Assembly: GCA_020200155.1 (NCBI GenBank)
Contig: JAIVJG010000005.1
Span: forward strand, 1-54,270
DNA: 54,270 nt
From: Acidobacteriota bacterium
GTDB taxonomy: Bacteria > Acidobacteriota > Blastocatellia > Pyrinomonadales > Pyrinomonadaceae
Direction of reading: 5' to 3'
Part shown: piece after piece, positions 34,238 to 41,527 of the stretch
Numbering within the stretch: the first letter of the stretch is position 1
How the letters are laid out: the number at the start of each line of letters is the position of its first letter
Position numbers and translations under genes: made by a program
The notes under the pieces: generated by a model
Database searches by the model: none
Told to the model about the DNA's origin: nothing
Seen by the model: only the letters and a program-made list of their open reading frames with translations

Positions 34238-34266
34238 TTGCCCGCCCGCCCCCCGCTTGTTAGAAT
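34238..34266 (+). promoter_or_regulatory. Promoter for nadB
   Basis: TTGCCC (34238-34243) and TAGAAT (34261-34266) are 17 bases apart, with the octamer GTTAGAAT at the -10. The two divergent -35 boxes are only two bases apart, so one regulator bound here would affect both genes. The implied nadB leader is under 20 bases. Confidence 0.5.
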
Positions 34267-34289
34267 TTTGACGATAAATCAAAACAAAG

Positions 34290-35897
34290 ATGCCATTCCA
34301 GACTGACTTCATTGTAATCGGCAGCGGCATCGCGGGCCTGCGCGCAGCGCTTGAGTTGGCGCACGCGGGCGCACGCGTCACGGTGCTGACAAAAGACCGC
34401 ACGGACGAATCGAACACAGAGTACGCGCAGGGCGGCGTCGCCGTCGCACTTTCCGAGACGGACGAGGCGTCGCTGCACGAAGACGACACGGCGGCGGCGG
34501 GCGCGGGGCTGTGCGACGAGCGAGCCGTCGCCGTGCTCGTCGAAGACGGGCAGCGCTACATACGCGAGTTGATCGAGTGGGGCACGGAGTTCGACCGCGA
34601 GGACGGACACCTGCTCTTCACGCGCGAGGCCGCGCACTCGCGCAACCGCATCCTACACGCGCACGGCGACGCGACGGGCAGGGAAATCGTCCGCGCACTG
34701 ATCGCGCGTGCGAGCGCCGAAAAGAACATCTCTTTCCTCGCGCACGCGGCGACCGAAGAGTTGCTGGTCGAAGACGGGCGCTGCTGCGGCGTGCGCTACC
34801 TCGACCCGCTCGTGCGTGCGCCGAGGGAATTGCGCGGGCGCGCGGTGGTGCTGGCGTCGGGCGGGGCGGGCGCTCTCTTTCAGCACACGACGAACCCTGC
34901 GGTGGCGACGGGCGACGGCATGGCGATGGCTTACACGGCGGGCGCGGAACTGGCCGACATGGAGTTCGTGCAGTTTCACCCGACCGCGCTCAACCTCGAA
35001 GGCGCACCGCGCTTTCTTCTTTCGGAGGCGCTGCGCGGAGAGGGCGGCGTATTAAGGAACGCGGCGGGAAAACGCTTCATGCCGCGCTATGACGAGGCGG
35101 CGGAACTCGCGCCCCGCGACATCGTCACGCGCTCCATCGTCGCCGAGATGGATCGCACGGGCGCACGCACGGTCTATCTCGACATGACGGCCTTCGGCGC
35201 GCGTTTCCTGCGCGGGCGCTTTCCGAAAATCTACGCGACGTGTTTACACTACGGCCTCGACCTCGCGCACGAGCCGATCCCTGTCAGCCCTGCGGCGCAC
35301 TACATCATGGGCGGCGTCCGCACAGACCTCGACGGGCGCACGACGCTCGACGGCCTCTACGCGGCGGGCGAGGTGGCCTGCACGGGCGTCCACGGCGCGA
35401 ACCGTCTCGCGTCCAACTCGCTGCTCGAAGGCCTCGTCTTCGGCGCGCGAGCGGGCCGCGCAGCGGCGAGCGGTCTGGCGAAAGAGCAAGGCACGGCGGC
35501 TCGCGGACGCGGGACTCAAATTTATGACGGGGTGGAGACCGCGCAGGAAGATTCGGGCAGGAGCGGCGCGGAGGCGCTCGCCGTGCGTAAGCGCGTCCGC
35601 CGACTGATGTGGGAGCGCGTCGGCATCCTGCGCTCGCGCAATTCTCTCTCTCGCGCGCTCTCCGAGTTCGAGCAGATCGCACGTGCGCGCCTGCGTCCCG
35701 CCTCGCGCAATCTCGTCACCGTCGCCACGCTCATCGCCCGCTCCGCCCTCTGGCGCGAAGAGTCGCGCGGCGGGCACTACCGCGTGGATTTCCCCACGCG
35801 AGATGACGAACGCTGGCGCGTGCATTCGATTATTCAAAGGGACGCAGGGATTACTTCCAGCCGGGCGATAGAGTTTATGGCGAAGGTAAGTTTGTAA
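34290..35897 (+). CDS. nadB: L-aspartate oxidase
   Basis: The product (535 residues) oxidises L-aspartate to iminoaspartate for NAD synthesis, using FAD. GSGIAGLRAALELA near residue 11 is the dinucleotide-binding motif. TEYAQGGVAVAL, HSRNRILHAHGDATGREI, PISPAAHYIMGGV-like VSPAAHYIMGGVRTDLDG and GVHGANRLASNSLLEGLVFG are the family signatures that separate NadB from succinate dehydrogenase. The helical C-terminal domain is present. No nadA or nadC is adjacent. Length is normal. Confidence 0.95.
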   Translation: MPFQTDFIVIGSGIAGLRAALELAHAGARVTVLTKDRTDESNTEYAQGGVAVALSETDEASLHEDDTAAAGAGLCDERAVAVLVEDGQRYIRELIEWGTEFDREDGHLLFTREAAHSRNRILHAHGDATGREIVRALIARASAEKNISFLAHAATEELLVEDGRCCGVRYLDPLVRAPRELRGRAVVLASGGAGALFQHTTNPAVATGDGMAMAYTAGAELADMEFVQFHPTALNLEGAPRFLLSEALRGEGGVLRNAAGKRFMPRYDEAAELAPRDIVTRSIVAEMDRTGARTVYLDMTAFGARFLRGRFPKIYATCLHYGLDLAHEPIPVSPAAHYIMGGVRTDLDGRTTLDGLYAAGEVACTGVHGANRLASNSLLEGLVFGARAGRAAASGLAKEQGTAARGRGTQIYDGVETAQEDSGRSGAEALAVRKRVRRLMWERVGILRSRNSLSRALSEFEQIARARLRPASRNLVTVATLIARSALWREESRGGHYRVDFPTRDDERWRVHSIIQRDAGITSSRAIEFMAKVSL

Positions 35898-35921
35898 CGT
35901 CAGGGCGTGGCCTTTTCCACT

Positions 35922-36305
35922 TCACCGGCGCAAGCGCGACGCGGCCTTGCGGCCATAGAGTCCGATGAAGATCAGTGCTGCTCCGATGACGATGTGCAGA
36001 ACGTCGTCCGCAGTCGTCCAGCGGAAAAACTGCACGGGGAAGAGATGCGCGAAGCTGGCGGCAGCCTGATAAAGATCGAGCAGCCCGAAGCCGACGTTGA
36101 AGAAGCGGATGGATTTTTCGTTCTTCGATAAAGCCAGCAGGAGTCCCAGCGTCCCGAAGACGATGTGAAAGATGTTGTAGGGCGTCGCGCCGCTCGTGAG
36201 GGACTTGTCCGTGGGGAGGACGAATCCCAGCACGCCCGTCAGGATCAGGACAGGCGCGAAGACGAGCAGGACGATGCGATTCAGTCGCTTTCCATCCGGA
36301 GCCAT
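35922..36305 (-). CDS. DUF4383-family small membrane protein
   Basis: The product (127 residues) has four hydrophobic segments (RIVLLVFAPVLILTGVLGFV, IFHIVFGTLGLLLAL, FGLLDLYQAAASF, VLHIVIGAALIFIGLYG). The paired NIFHIVFG and DVLHIVIG half-repeats are what I associate with DUF4383, whose function is unknown. GAGG eight bases before the ATG supports the start. A strong minus-strand terminator lies just 27 bases upstream of the start, so its own promoter must overlap that hairpin or the gene depends on read-through. Confidence 0.8.
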   Translation of the reverse strand: MAPDGKRLNRIVLLVFAPVLILTGVLGFVLPTDKSLTSGATPYNIFHIVFGTLGLLLALSKNEKSIRFFNVGFGLLDLYQAAASFAHLFPVQFFRWTTADDVLHIVIGAALIFIGLYGRKAASRLRR

Positions 36306-36331
36306 AAACTTTCCTCACTCGTGTTTGCAGG

Positions 36332-36384
36332 CAAAAAAACTTCAGGCGATGGACTTCGTGTTCGAGTTGAAGTCCATCGCCTGA
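36332..36384 (-). terminator. Rho-independent terminator, 16-bp perfect stem
   Basis: TCAGGCGATGGACTTC (36342-36357) pairs perfectly with 36369-36384 across an 11-base loop. On the minus strand the hairpin is followed within two bases by seven T (36339-36333). It lies just past the stop codon of the GWxTD remnant and probably was that gene's terminator. Confidence 0.85.
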
Positions 36385-36412
36385 GATGTGACGAACGACC
36401 GCCGCGCCAAAT

Positions 36413-36480
36413 TTACTTGTCCGCGACGATGGTGAATTTGGACGTGGGCGCGAGCGACTGGCCGGAGTGCAGTCGCGCAT
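36413..36480 (-). pseudogene. 3' remnant of a second GWxTD-domain gene
   Basis: The minus strand ends with codons for SGQSLAPTSKFTIVADK and a TAA. The intact GWxTD protein at 39556-41196 ends NGQSLAPTSKFTIMAEK. About 20 codons match at DNA level with mostly third-position differences, and homology stops abruptly just after the end of the calcium-loop gene. No start or upstream part remains. It is a leftover of a diverged paralogue, not a recent copy. Confidence 0.75.
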
Positions 36481-36502
36481 CGCGCTCACATCTTCACACA
36501 GG

Positions 36503-37066
36503 TTATGGAGCAGTGACGAGGAACACATCCCACGCCCAACGCCCGACCTTCGCCCCACGCGCGTCCTTCACCTTCGCACGATAGCGGAAGCGGTTGCCGT
36601 GTGCATCCGTGCGCTTCGATTCTTTGTAGTCGAAGTGCAGTACAGCCACGTCGAGCGATGGCAAGGCGTGCAACTCGCCCTGCTCGGAGACGCCATTATG
36701 GTTTGTGTCCTGCCACAAACGGAGCGCAGAAAAGACGGCGTCGCGTTTGTCTATCACGCCGTCTGAGTTGCCGCCCTGCGTCGGCTTGTCATACACGGCG
36801 AGCGCAAGGAAGCCGTTTGGGTCAGTCGAAATGGGTTGTGGAGTGAAGTTGCCGAACAGTTCCATGCCGCTATCAATCGTGCCGTTGCCGTTGCGATCTA
36901 TGGCAAGCCACGCATCGTCCGCGCTGGCGGCAGTCCATGCGATGTGGTCGGGTGTGCTGTCGGAGTTGAGGTCGAAGTTGACGCCGTGCGCGGCGTCCGT
37001 CAGCGAGAAGCCGTCGCCGTTGATGTCTATGACGACGGGCGACTCGGGCGCGCAACGGCAATTCAC
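36503..37066 (-). CDS. Calcium-loop domain, C-terminal part of a gene split by an in-frame TAG
   Basis: This segment (up to 189 codons from the stop at 37073-37075) is in the same frame as the upstream secreted-protein gene. It encodes [16 protein letters not shown], a run of EF-hand/dockerin-like loops ([34 protein letters not shown]) and the end [13 protein letters not shown]. The domain resembles a C-terminal module I recall in many secreted Acidobacteriota proteins. A GTG at 37066 could in principle restart translation, but the fragment would have no export signal and no ribosome-binding site is visible. It is best read as the separated C-terminus of the gene at 37073-38158. Confidence 0.7.
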   Translation of the reverse strand: MNCRCAPESPVVIDINGDGFSLTDAAHGVNFDLNSDSTPDHIAWTAASADDAWLAIDRNGNGTIDSGMELFGNFTPQPISTDPNGFLALAVYDKPTQGGNSDGVIDKRDAVFSALRLWQDTNHNGVSEQGELHALPSLDVAVLHFDYKESKRTDAHGNRFRYRAKVKDARGAKVGRWAWDVFLVTAP

Positions 37067-37072
37067 ATCGTC

Positions 37073-38158
37073 CTACCCTTCGCCTAAGGCGAAGCATTTC
37101 GCCATCATCCAATTGCGATTGGGGCAGCCACCTCCGGCGCTTGGAGTTGGCGTTGGCGTTGAAGGAGGGGGAGTCGGGGTACAATCTGGGTCTGCTCCGT
37201 CAACAAACCCGTTACAGTCATTATCAATGCCGTCGTCGCATGTCTCACTCTCGCCGGGATGTGTGAGAAAAGCCTGAGCATTGTCGGGTCTGTCATCACA
37301 ATCACCCTGACAAGTCCACACCCCATCCCCATCCTCATCCTTGCAACCGTCACATGTGTCGTTGTTACAAATACAGAAGCCGTCCCCGCATGATGCCATG
37401 TTGAGCCAGCAACTCAACCCCGGTTGTGTGTCATCAGTACACCGGTCGAGCTTCCCGTCGCTATTGCTTGAGATGCAGTGTGTGTTTGGGCAGTTGAATT
37501 CTGTTTGAGGGGTGAGAGGGCGGAAGGCCGTCTTCAGGAAGGCGGCGGTTTCGCCCTCCTGCCAGATCGACCCGTCTTCAAACTGAGCTTCACTGACCCT
37601 GACTTTGAGGTAAAAATCGCCGGTCAGAGCGCCGTTTTTTATCAGCGGCCTAGCTTCCTTGATGAAATTGATAACCGGGGAGTCTACCCGCCTGGTTTCT
37701 CCTCCCGGCAGGATTACATCGAAGAGCGGCGTGTAACCCTCCAACAGTTTAGCCAGACGATCCGGCTTCCGCGCCTCCCTGTCTTCCGCCGTGATGATGA
37801 CCCAACCCAATCGCACCGCCGTCAGTGTCTTGGGCGAGCGATTGGTCAGCTTCACTTGAATGACCTTGAGCATTCCCGCCCACTTGTCCTTCCCCGCCAG
37901 TGAACTGATCCCGCTGATGACGACAGGCGTGACGGTGTCTTGCCCCTGTCGGACATCAGGGACGGCGGCGATTGACCACCGCCCCAGGGGTTTTTCCTCT
38001 GAGAAAGAGTTTCTCTCGGTGGGCGGGGCTTTATCCTGTCTGACCGCCATCGAGCCTTGAGTTCCCGCGGCGCGCTGACTCCTGCTGATGCCGAGCGCTA
38101 AGATAGTTGAGAGCGCCAGAAGTGAAGTGCAAAGGAGTATCTTGTTGCGGAGTCTCAT
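37073..38158 (-). CDS. Secreted Cys-rich repeat protein, truncated by an in-frame TAG
   Basis: The product (361 residues to the TAG) starts at ATG 38158 with AGGAG eight bases upstream, then a signal or anchor (NKILLCTSLLALSTILALG). An unknown middle domain follows (VIQVKLTNRSPKTLTAVRLG, GWVIITAEDREARK). From about residue 245 come Cys-rich thrombospondin-type-3/MopE-like repeats (CKDEDGDGVWTCQGDCDD, ETCDDGIDNDCNGFVDGADP) and a Pro-Thr linker. The frame halts at TAG 37073-37075 but continues unbroken for 189 codons into a calcium-loop domain. Without the stop the protein would be about 551 residues. Function unknown; probably extracellular and calcium-binding. Confidence 0.75.
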   Translation of the reverse strand: MRLRNKILLCTSLLALSTILALGISRSQRAAGTQGSMAVRQDKAPPTERNSFSEEKPLGRWSIAAVPDVRQGQDTVTPVVISGISSLAGKDKWAGMLKVIQVKLTNRSPKTLTAVRLGWVIITAEDREARKPDRLAKLLEGYTPLFDVILPGGETRRVDSPVINFIKEARPLIKNGALTGDFYLKVRVSEAQFEDGSIWQEGETAAFLKTAFRPLTPQTEFNCPNTHCISSNSDGKLDRCTDDTQPGLSCWLNMASCGDGFCICNNDTCDGCKDEDGDGVWTCQGDCDDRPDNAQAFLTHPGESETCDDGIDNDCNGFVDGADPDCTPTPPPSTPTPTPSAGGGCPNRNWMMAKCFALGEG

Positions 38159-38292
38159 GGTTTTTCTCCTGATTTGTTCTCGTGAGGAGAACTGATGTGT
38201 CGGCGGGAAGCAGGCCGGAGCGGCCTGCGATGCCGCCCTCATATACTCAGGCCCGCAGAGGCCGGGAGCTATTTCTGATGCCCCCGGTATCT

Positions 38293-38811
38293 TCAATTTT
38301 CATCGGTGATGTCTACCCAGTTTTCCCAATCGGCGAACTTGCCGTAATCCAGCATCCTCTTAGCTCCTTTGGAGCCTTCCGGCGGATTGTATAACTCCGC
38401 ACGGCCAATGCCGTCTTCTATCGAGAACTTGAATGTTAGTCTGAAGGTGGTGATTACATCCCTCGCTTCTCCACTAAAGGGCCCGAACTCCCATTGCTTG
38501 ACGGCGACGGCAACCGCCTTTTTGAAGAGCGGGTTGATATCCGGCGGGGCCTTAATCTTGACCAGTTTGCCCTCCTCGGTGAGGCCGATCCTGATCTCTA
38601 CGATACCCTCGACGCCGTTTCTCAACGCTTCTTCAGGATAGAGCGGCGGAACCATCTTAGTTATGTTGCGACGGCCCGTGTATTCTCCGGTGATCCCTAT
38701 CAAATCTTTCCGGGGGCGTTCTGCTTCCTGTGCCAAGACAAACGACGAGGCCGCAAGACCAATGAACAGCAGAAGCACGTTGGCGCGCACGAATAACAAC
38801 AGCCTTTTCAT
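38293..38811 (-). CDS. TonB C-terminal domain secreted protein
   Basis: The product (172 residues) has a signal peptide (cleavage near VLA/Q) and a TonB C-terminal domain: MVPPLYPEEALRNGVEGIVE, RIGLTEEGKLVKIKAPPDIN and AVAVAVKQWEFGPF. It lacks the Pro-rich periplasm-spanning region of classical TonB, so energy transduction is doubtful; many bacteria carry such free-standing domains. AGGAGGGG precedes the ATG. It lies 12 bases after the end of a same-length paralogue disrupted by a TAA, forming a tandem duplication. Confidence 0.85.
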   Translation of the reverse strand: MKRLLLFVRANVLLLFIGLAASSFVLAQEAERPRKDLIGITGEYTGRRNITKMVPPLYPEEALRNGVEGIVEIRIGLTEEGKLVKIKAPPDINPLFKKAVAVAVKQWEFGPFSGEARDVITTFRLTFKFSIEDGIGRAELYNPPEGSKGAKRMLDYGKFADWENWVDITDEN

Positions 38812-38823
38812 TATCCCCTCCTG

Positions 38824-39342
38824 TCAATTCTCATCCGTAACATCTTCCCAGTTCGTCCACTCAGCCATAATCTCTTTATGAATTGCATTTGTTGTCCGTT
38901 TACCGAGCTTAGTATTCACGGGTACAAGCTCTACATGACCTGCGCCATTTTCTATGGAGAAATAGAAGGTTAATCTGAAAGTGCTGTACTTATCAGTTCC
39001 TTCTAAACCGGGTAATGGCTTGAATTTCCACTGCTTGACGGCAGTAACAACCGCCTTTCGGAATAAAGGATTGATGGTCGGCGGAACTTAGACCTTCCCG
39101 ACAACGCCCTCTTCAGAAATCCCGATTCTGACTTCCACCACACCCTCGACGCCTTTTTGTAAAGCCTCTTCAGGATACACGGGGAGAACGGACTTGGTTG
39201 CCCATGAACGACCAATGGATTCCAACGTGTAATCGCCTAAATCATCAGGCCAGCCGCTGACCTGTGCGCTTGCAAGCAAGGGTAATGTAGAGAGTATAAA
39301 GAGAAATACTTGAATATATGAGAGGAGCCTCAACCGTTTCAT
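38824..39342 (-). pseudogene. TonB C-terminal domain paralogue broken by one in-frame TAA
   Basis: ATG 39342 has a strong AAGGAGG seven bases upstream and a signal peptide (SYIQVFLFILSTLPLLASAQ). The frame encodes 84 residues (to EEGVVGKV), then TAA at 39090-39088, then 87 further codons (VPPTINPLFRKAVVTAVKQW through EWTNWEDVTDEN) ending at TGA 38826-38824. Ignoring the stop it has 172 codons, exactly the length of the downstream paralogue. There the matching codon is AAG for Lys, so one base change from AAA would explain the TAA. The rest of the frame is undamaged, so the lesion is recent or a sequencing error. Confidence 0.8.
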
Positions 39343-39482
39343 CACCAGTCCTCCTTATGAAATGGAGACTAAAGCTACTGGAAGTGAGTATCTCGTCAAC
39401 GGCCTACGCGAAGGCTACGCCTGCCTATTGCTGCTGTCAAATAAATTTATGGCATCACCGATATGTTTACGCAAAACACTCC

Positions 39483-39521
39483 GGGCGGCGCGTTTCAACT
39501 TCACGTCGAATCACGCCGCCC
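39483..39521 (-). terminator. Hairpin downstream of the GWxTD gene
   Basis: GGGCGGCG (39483-39490) pairs with CGCCGCCC (39514-39521) across 23 bases, followed on the minus strand by GGAGTGTTTTGC. The rest of 39346-39555 shows no gene; a plus-strand frame there runs into the GWxTD gene antisense and is rejected. Confidence 0.5.
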
Positions 39522-39555
39522 AGAAAAGTCTGATAACTACTGAGGTTTGCTACGC

Positions 39556-41196
39556 TTACTTCTCAGCCATGATGGTGAACTTCGATGTGGGCGCGAGCGA
39601 TTGGCCGTTGACGCGGTCGCGGACGCGGATCGTGATCTCGTATTCGCCGGGCGCGAGCGAGGCGGTCGGGAGCAGGCGCGCGAGCGTCAGGCGCTGGCCC
39701 GCGTCGGAAAGCCCGCGCCAGTCTTCGGCCTGCTTGAGGATTTCCTTGCCGTCCTTCAAAAGCGCGTACTCGACATCCACAGAGGGGCGAAGCGTCGTCT
39801 GGTCAATGCCTGCGTTGTAGACCTGCATGTAAATCCCTACGTCCTGCCCGCGCTTGTAGACGCCGGAGACGTTGGGGACGACCTTGTAGCCGCCGATGGA
39901 AAACATGCCGGGCAGTTGCTCGCCCAGTGATTGCAGCTTGACGGCCATCACCATCGTCGAGGTCGAGAGCTTGCCCTGCTCGAACTTCGGCACGGTGAAA
40001 CCGATGTGCTTGACGGATTGCGAGCCGGAATTGATGTCGCGCACGATCACGTCAACTTTGTAAGTGCCGGGCGGCAGCGGCAGCGCCTTCTGGTAAACGG
40101 ACTTGCGCTCCTTTGCGCTCGTCAGTTCGCTGACGGTTGCCGTCGTCGTAACGGGGTCTTCAAAGGTCGTCACGCGCCGGCCCGCCAGAGAGGTGACGCG
40201 TCCGAAGATGTTGAGCCGCGCCTCCTGTATGCCGCCCGCGTCCTTGAAGGTCAGTTCCTTGTTGTCGGTCTGGATGGTGATGGCCGTAATCACGCGCTCG
40301 TCCGACTGGCGGTAGAAATCAATCTTGTGTGAAAAGTCGAGCGCGCCTTCGTCCACAGCGCCTGTGCCCGTCAGTCCCAGCGAGTTTTCAATCGCGGAGT
40401 TGACCGGCGGCGCTTTGCCGAGGTCGGAGAGCAGTAGCAGGCGCGAGAAGGGACTGTCGGACTCGCGCGCGCCGGGGCCTGTGTAGCCGATCCCACCTAT
40501 GCCGGAAATGCGGTCGGCCTTGTCTGAGAGGCCGAGCGACTCGGACAGAGTCAGTCCCGCGCCCGGTATGTTGAGCAGCGCGTCCTTCTCATTCGGGGAG
40601 CGTGCGATGCGATACTCGCCTGTGCCGGTCGGGTCTACGAACTCGATCTCGATGCCGGAGCCGACGCCGGGCAGATAGCGGTAGAACCATGTTTCAAACG
40701 GATAGGTCGAGGTCTGGCCGCCGCCCTCGTAGGATGGACGGTCGTACTGGCCGCCCGCCGGGTGCGTCTCTTTCTCGTGCGGCGGGCCGAACATGATGTA
40801 GATGCGCCCACGGTCGCTCTTCCAGCCGGGGATGCCGGAGGCGAAATGCTCGTTGGCGTAGGCGATGCGCTCGTAGTATTCCTCTTTGTACTCGTTCTCG
40901 TCGGTGTCCGGGTCGGGGTCGCGCTTGCGCCAGAAGGCTTCTATGAACTGCTCGCGCTCGTCGTCGGTGACGAGCTTCTTGAAGGCGTTCTTCTCGGCGT
41001 CGGTGATGATGTAGGCGACATCCTTCTCAAGCCATTCCTTGTAGTAGTTCCGCTTTTCAGTTTTGACGTTGCGTTGGCGCTCCGGCACTTCCCCGCGGTC
41101 TTTATTCTTATCCTTCTGCGCCCAAGCGGGCGACGCGCAGAGCGCCAGAAACATGAAGGCCAAAGCCAGAGAACGCATCCATTGATGACGAGCCAT
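39556..41196 (-). CDS. GWxTD-domain secreted protein
   Basis: The product (546 residues) has a signal peptide (cleavage near AWA/Q) and an N-terminal GWxTD-type domain: YYKEWLEKDVAYIITDAEKN, then LVTDDEREQFIEAFWRKRDP, YYERIAYANEHFASGIPGWK and SDRGRIYIMFGPP. The middle and C-terminal parts are beta-sandwich-like (TYKVDVIVRDINSGSQSVKH, LAPGEYEITIRVRDRVNG). The domain is named from a motif and has no established function. ATG 41196 is preferred over ATG 41223 because AGGAG lies 11 bases upstream; the 41223 start has none. A 20-codon remnant of a paralogue is at 36413. Confidence 0.85.
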   Translation of the reverse strand: MARHQWMRSLALAFMFLALCASPAWAQKDKNKDRGEVPERQRNVKTEKRNYYKEWLEKDVAYIITDAEKNAFKKLVTDDEREQFIEAFWRKRDPDPDTDENEYKEEYYERIAYANEHFASGIPGWKSDRGRIYIMFGPPHEKETHPAGGQYDRPSYEGGGQTSTYPFETWFYRYLPGVGSGIEIEFVDPTGTGEYRIARSPNEKDALLNIPGAGLTLSESLGLSDKADRISGIGGIGYTGPGARESDSPFSRLLLLSDLGKAPPVNSAIENSLGLTGTGAVDEGALDFSHKIDFYRQSDERVITAITIQTDNKELTFKDAGGIQEARLNIFGRVTSLAGRRVTTFEDPVTTTATVSELTSAKERKSVYQKALPLPPGTYKVDVIVRDINSGSQSVKHIGFTVPKFEQGKLSTSTMVMAVKLQSLGEQLPGMFSIGGYKVVPNVSGVYKRGQDVGIYMQVYNAGIDQTTLRPSVDVEYALLKDGKEILKQAEDWRGLSDAGQRLTLARLLPTASLAPGEYEITIRVRDRVNGQSLAPTSKFTIMAEK

Positions 41197-41527
41197 CAGT
41201 GTCTTACTCCTGTTGATGTGCATTGTTGATACTTCAGACTCGACGCGCCGCCGAAAACGGAGAAGGCGAGCCGTATGAGACGAATTTTTGTGTCCGACCG
41301 GAGGTCACTAAAACGGCGATGCTGGAAGCCTGCCGTAAATGCGTCCTTCACGAGGCCTAAATCCAGACATCGCCGAACTTTCGAGCGGATTGTAGAACCC
41401 GTAAGAGACACAGTCAAGATGCGGCAAAGGGGCGCTTCGGTTGCCCCGCAGGGAAGGCATGGAGGATGTGGGCAGAAGGGATGAACGGGACGGGTTGAAA
41501 GCTTCAACTCTTCGCTCGCATCCGTTC
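41197..41527. other. Intergenic region between tatC and the GWxTD gene
   Basis: No gene is seen in these 331 bases. It holds the upstream region of the GWxTD gene, where no clear -35/-10 pair was recognised, and two possible tatC 3' hairpins on the minus strand: GTTGAA-AGC-TTCAAC (41494-41508) within a wider GGATG/CATCC pairing, and GGGGC/GCCCC near 41426-41445. A GACCGGAGGTCAC segment near 41297 is a partial palindrome of unknown meaning. Confidence 0.4.

Noticed and set aside
36503..39342. Stop-codon reassignment as the explanation for the in-frame TAG and TAA
   Set aside because: Two different codons are involved and both serve as normal stops in intact genes here (TAG in ltaE and the PAPS synthase gene, TAA in cmk and nadB).
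39362..39820. 152-codon plus-strand frame starting METKATG
   Set aside because: It begins in the leader of the TonB paralogue and runs antisense through the GWxTD 3' end; the C-terminal half is a shadow and no family is evident.
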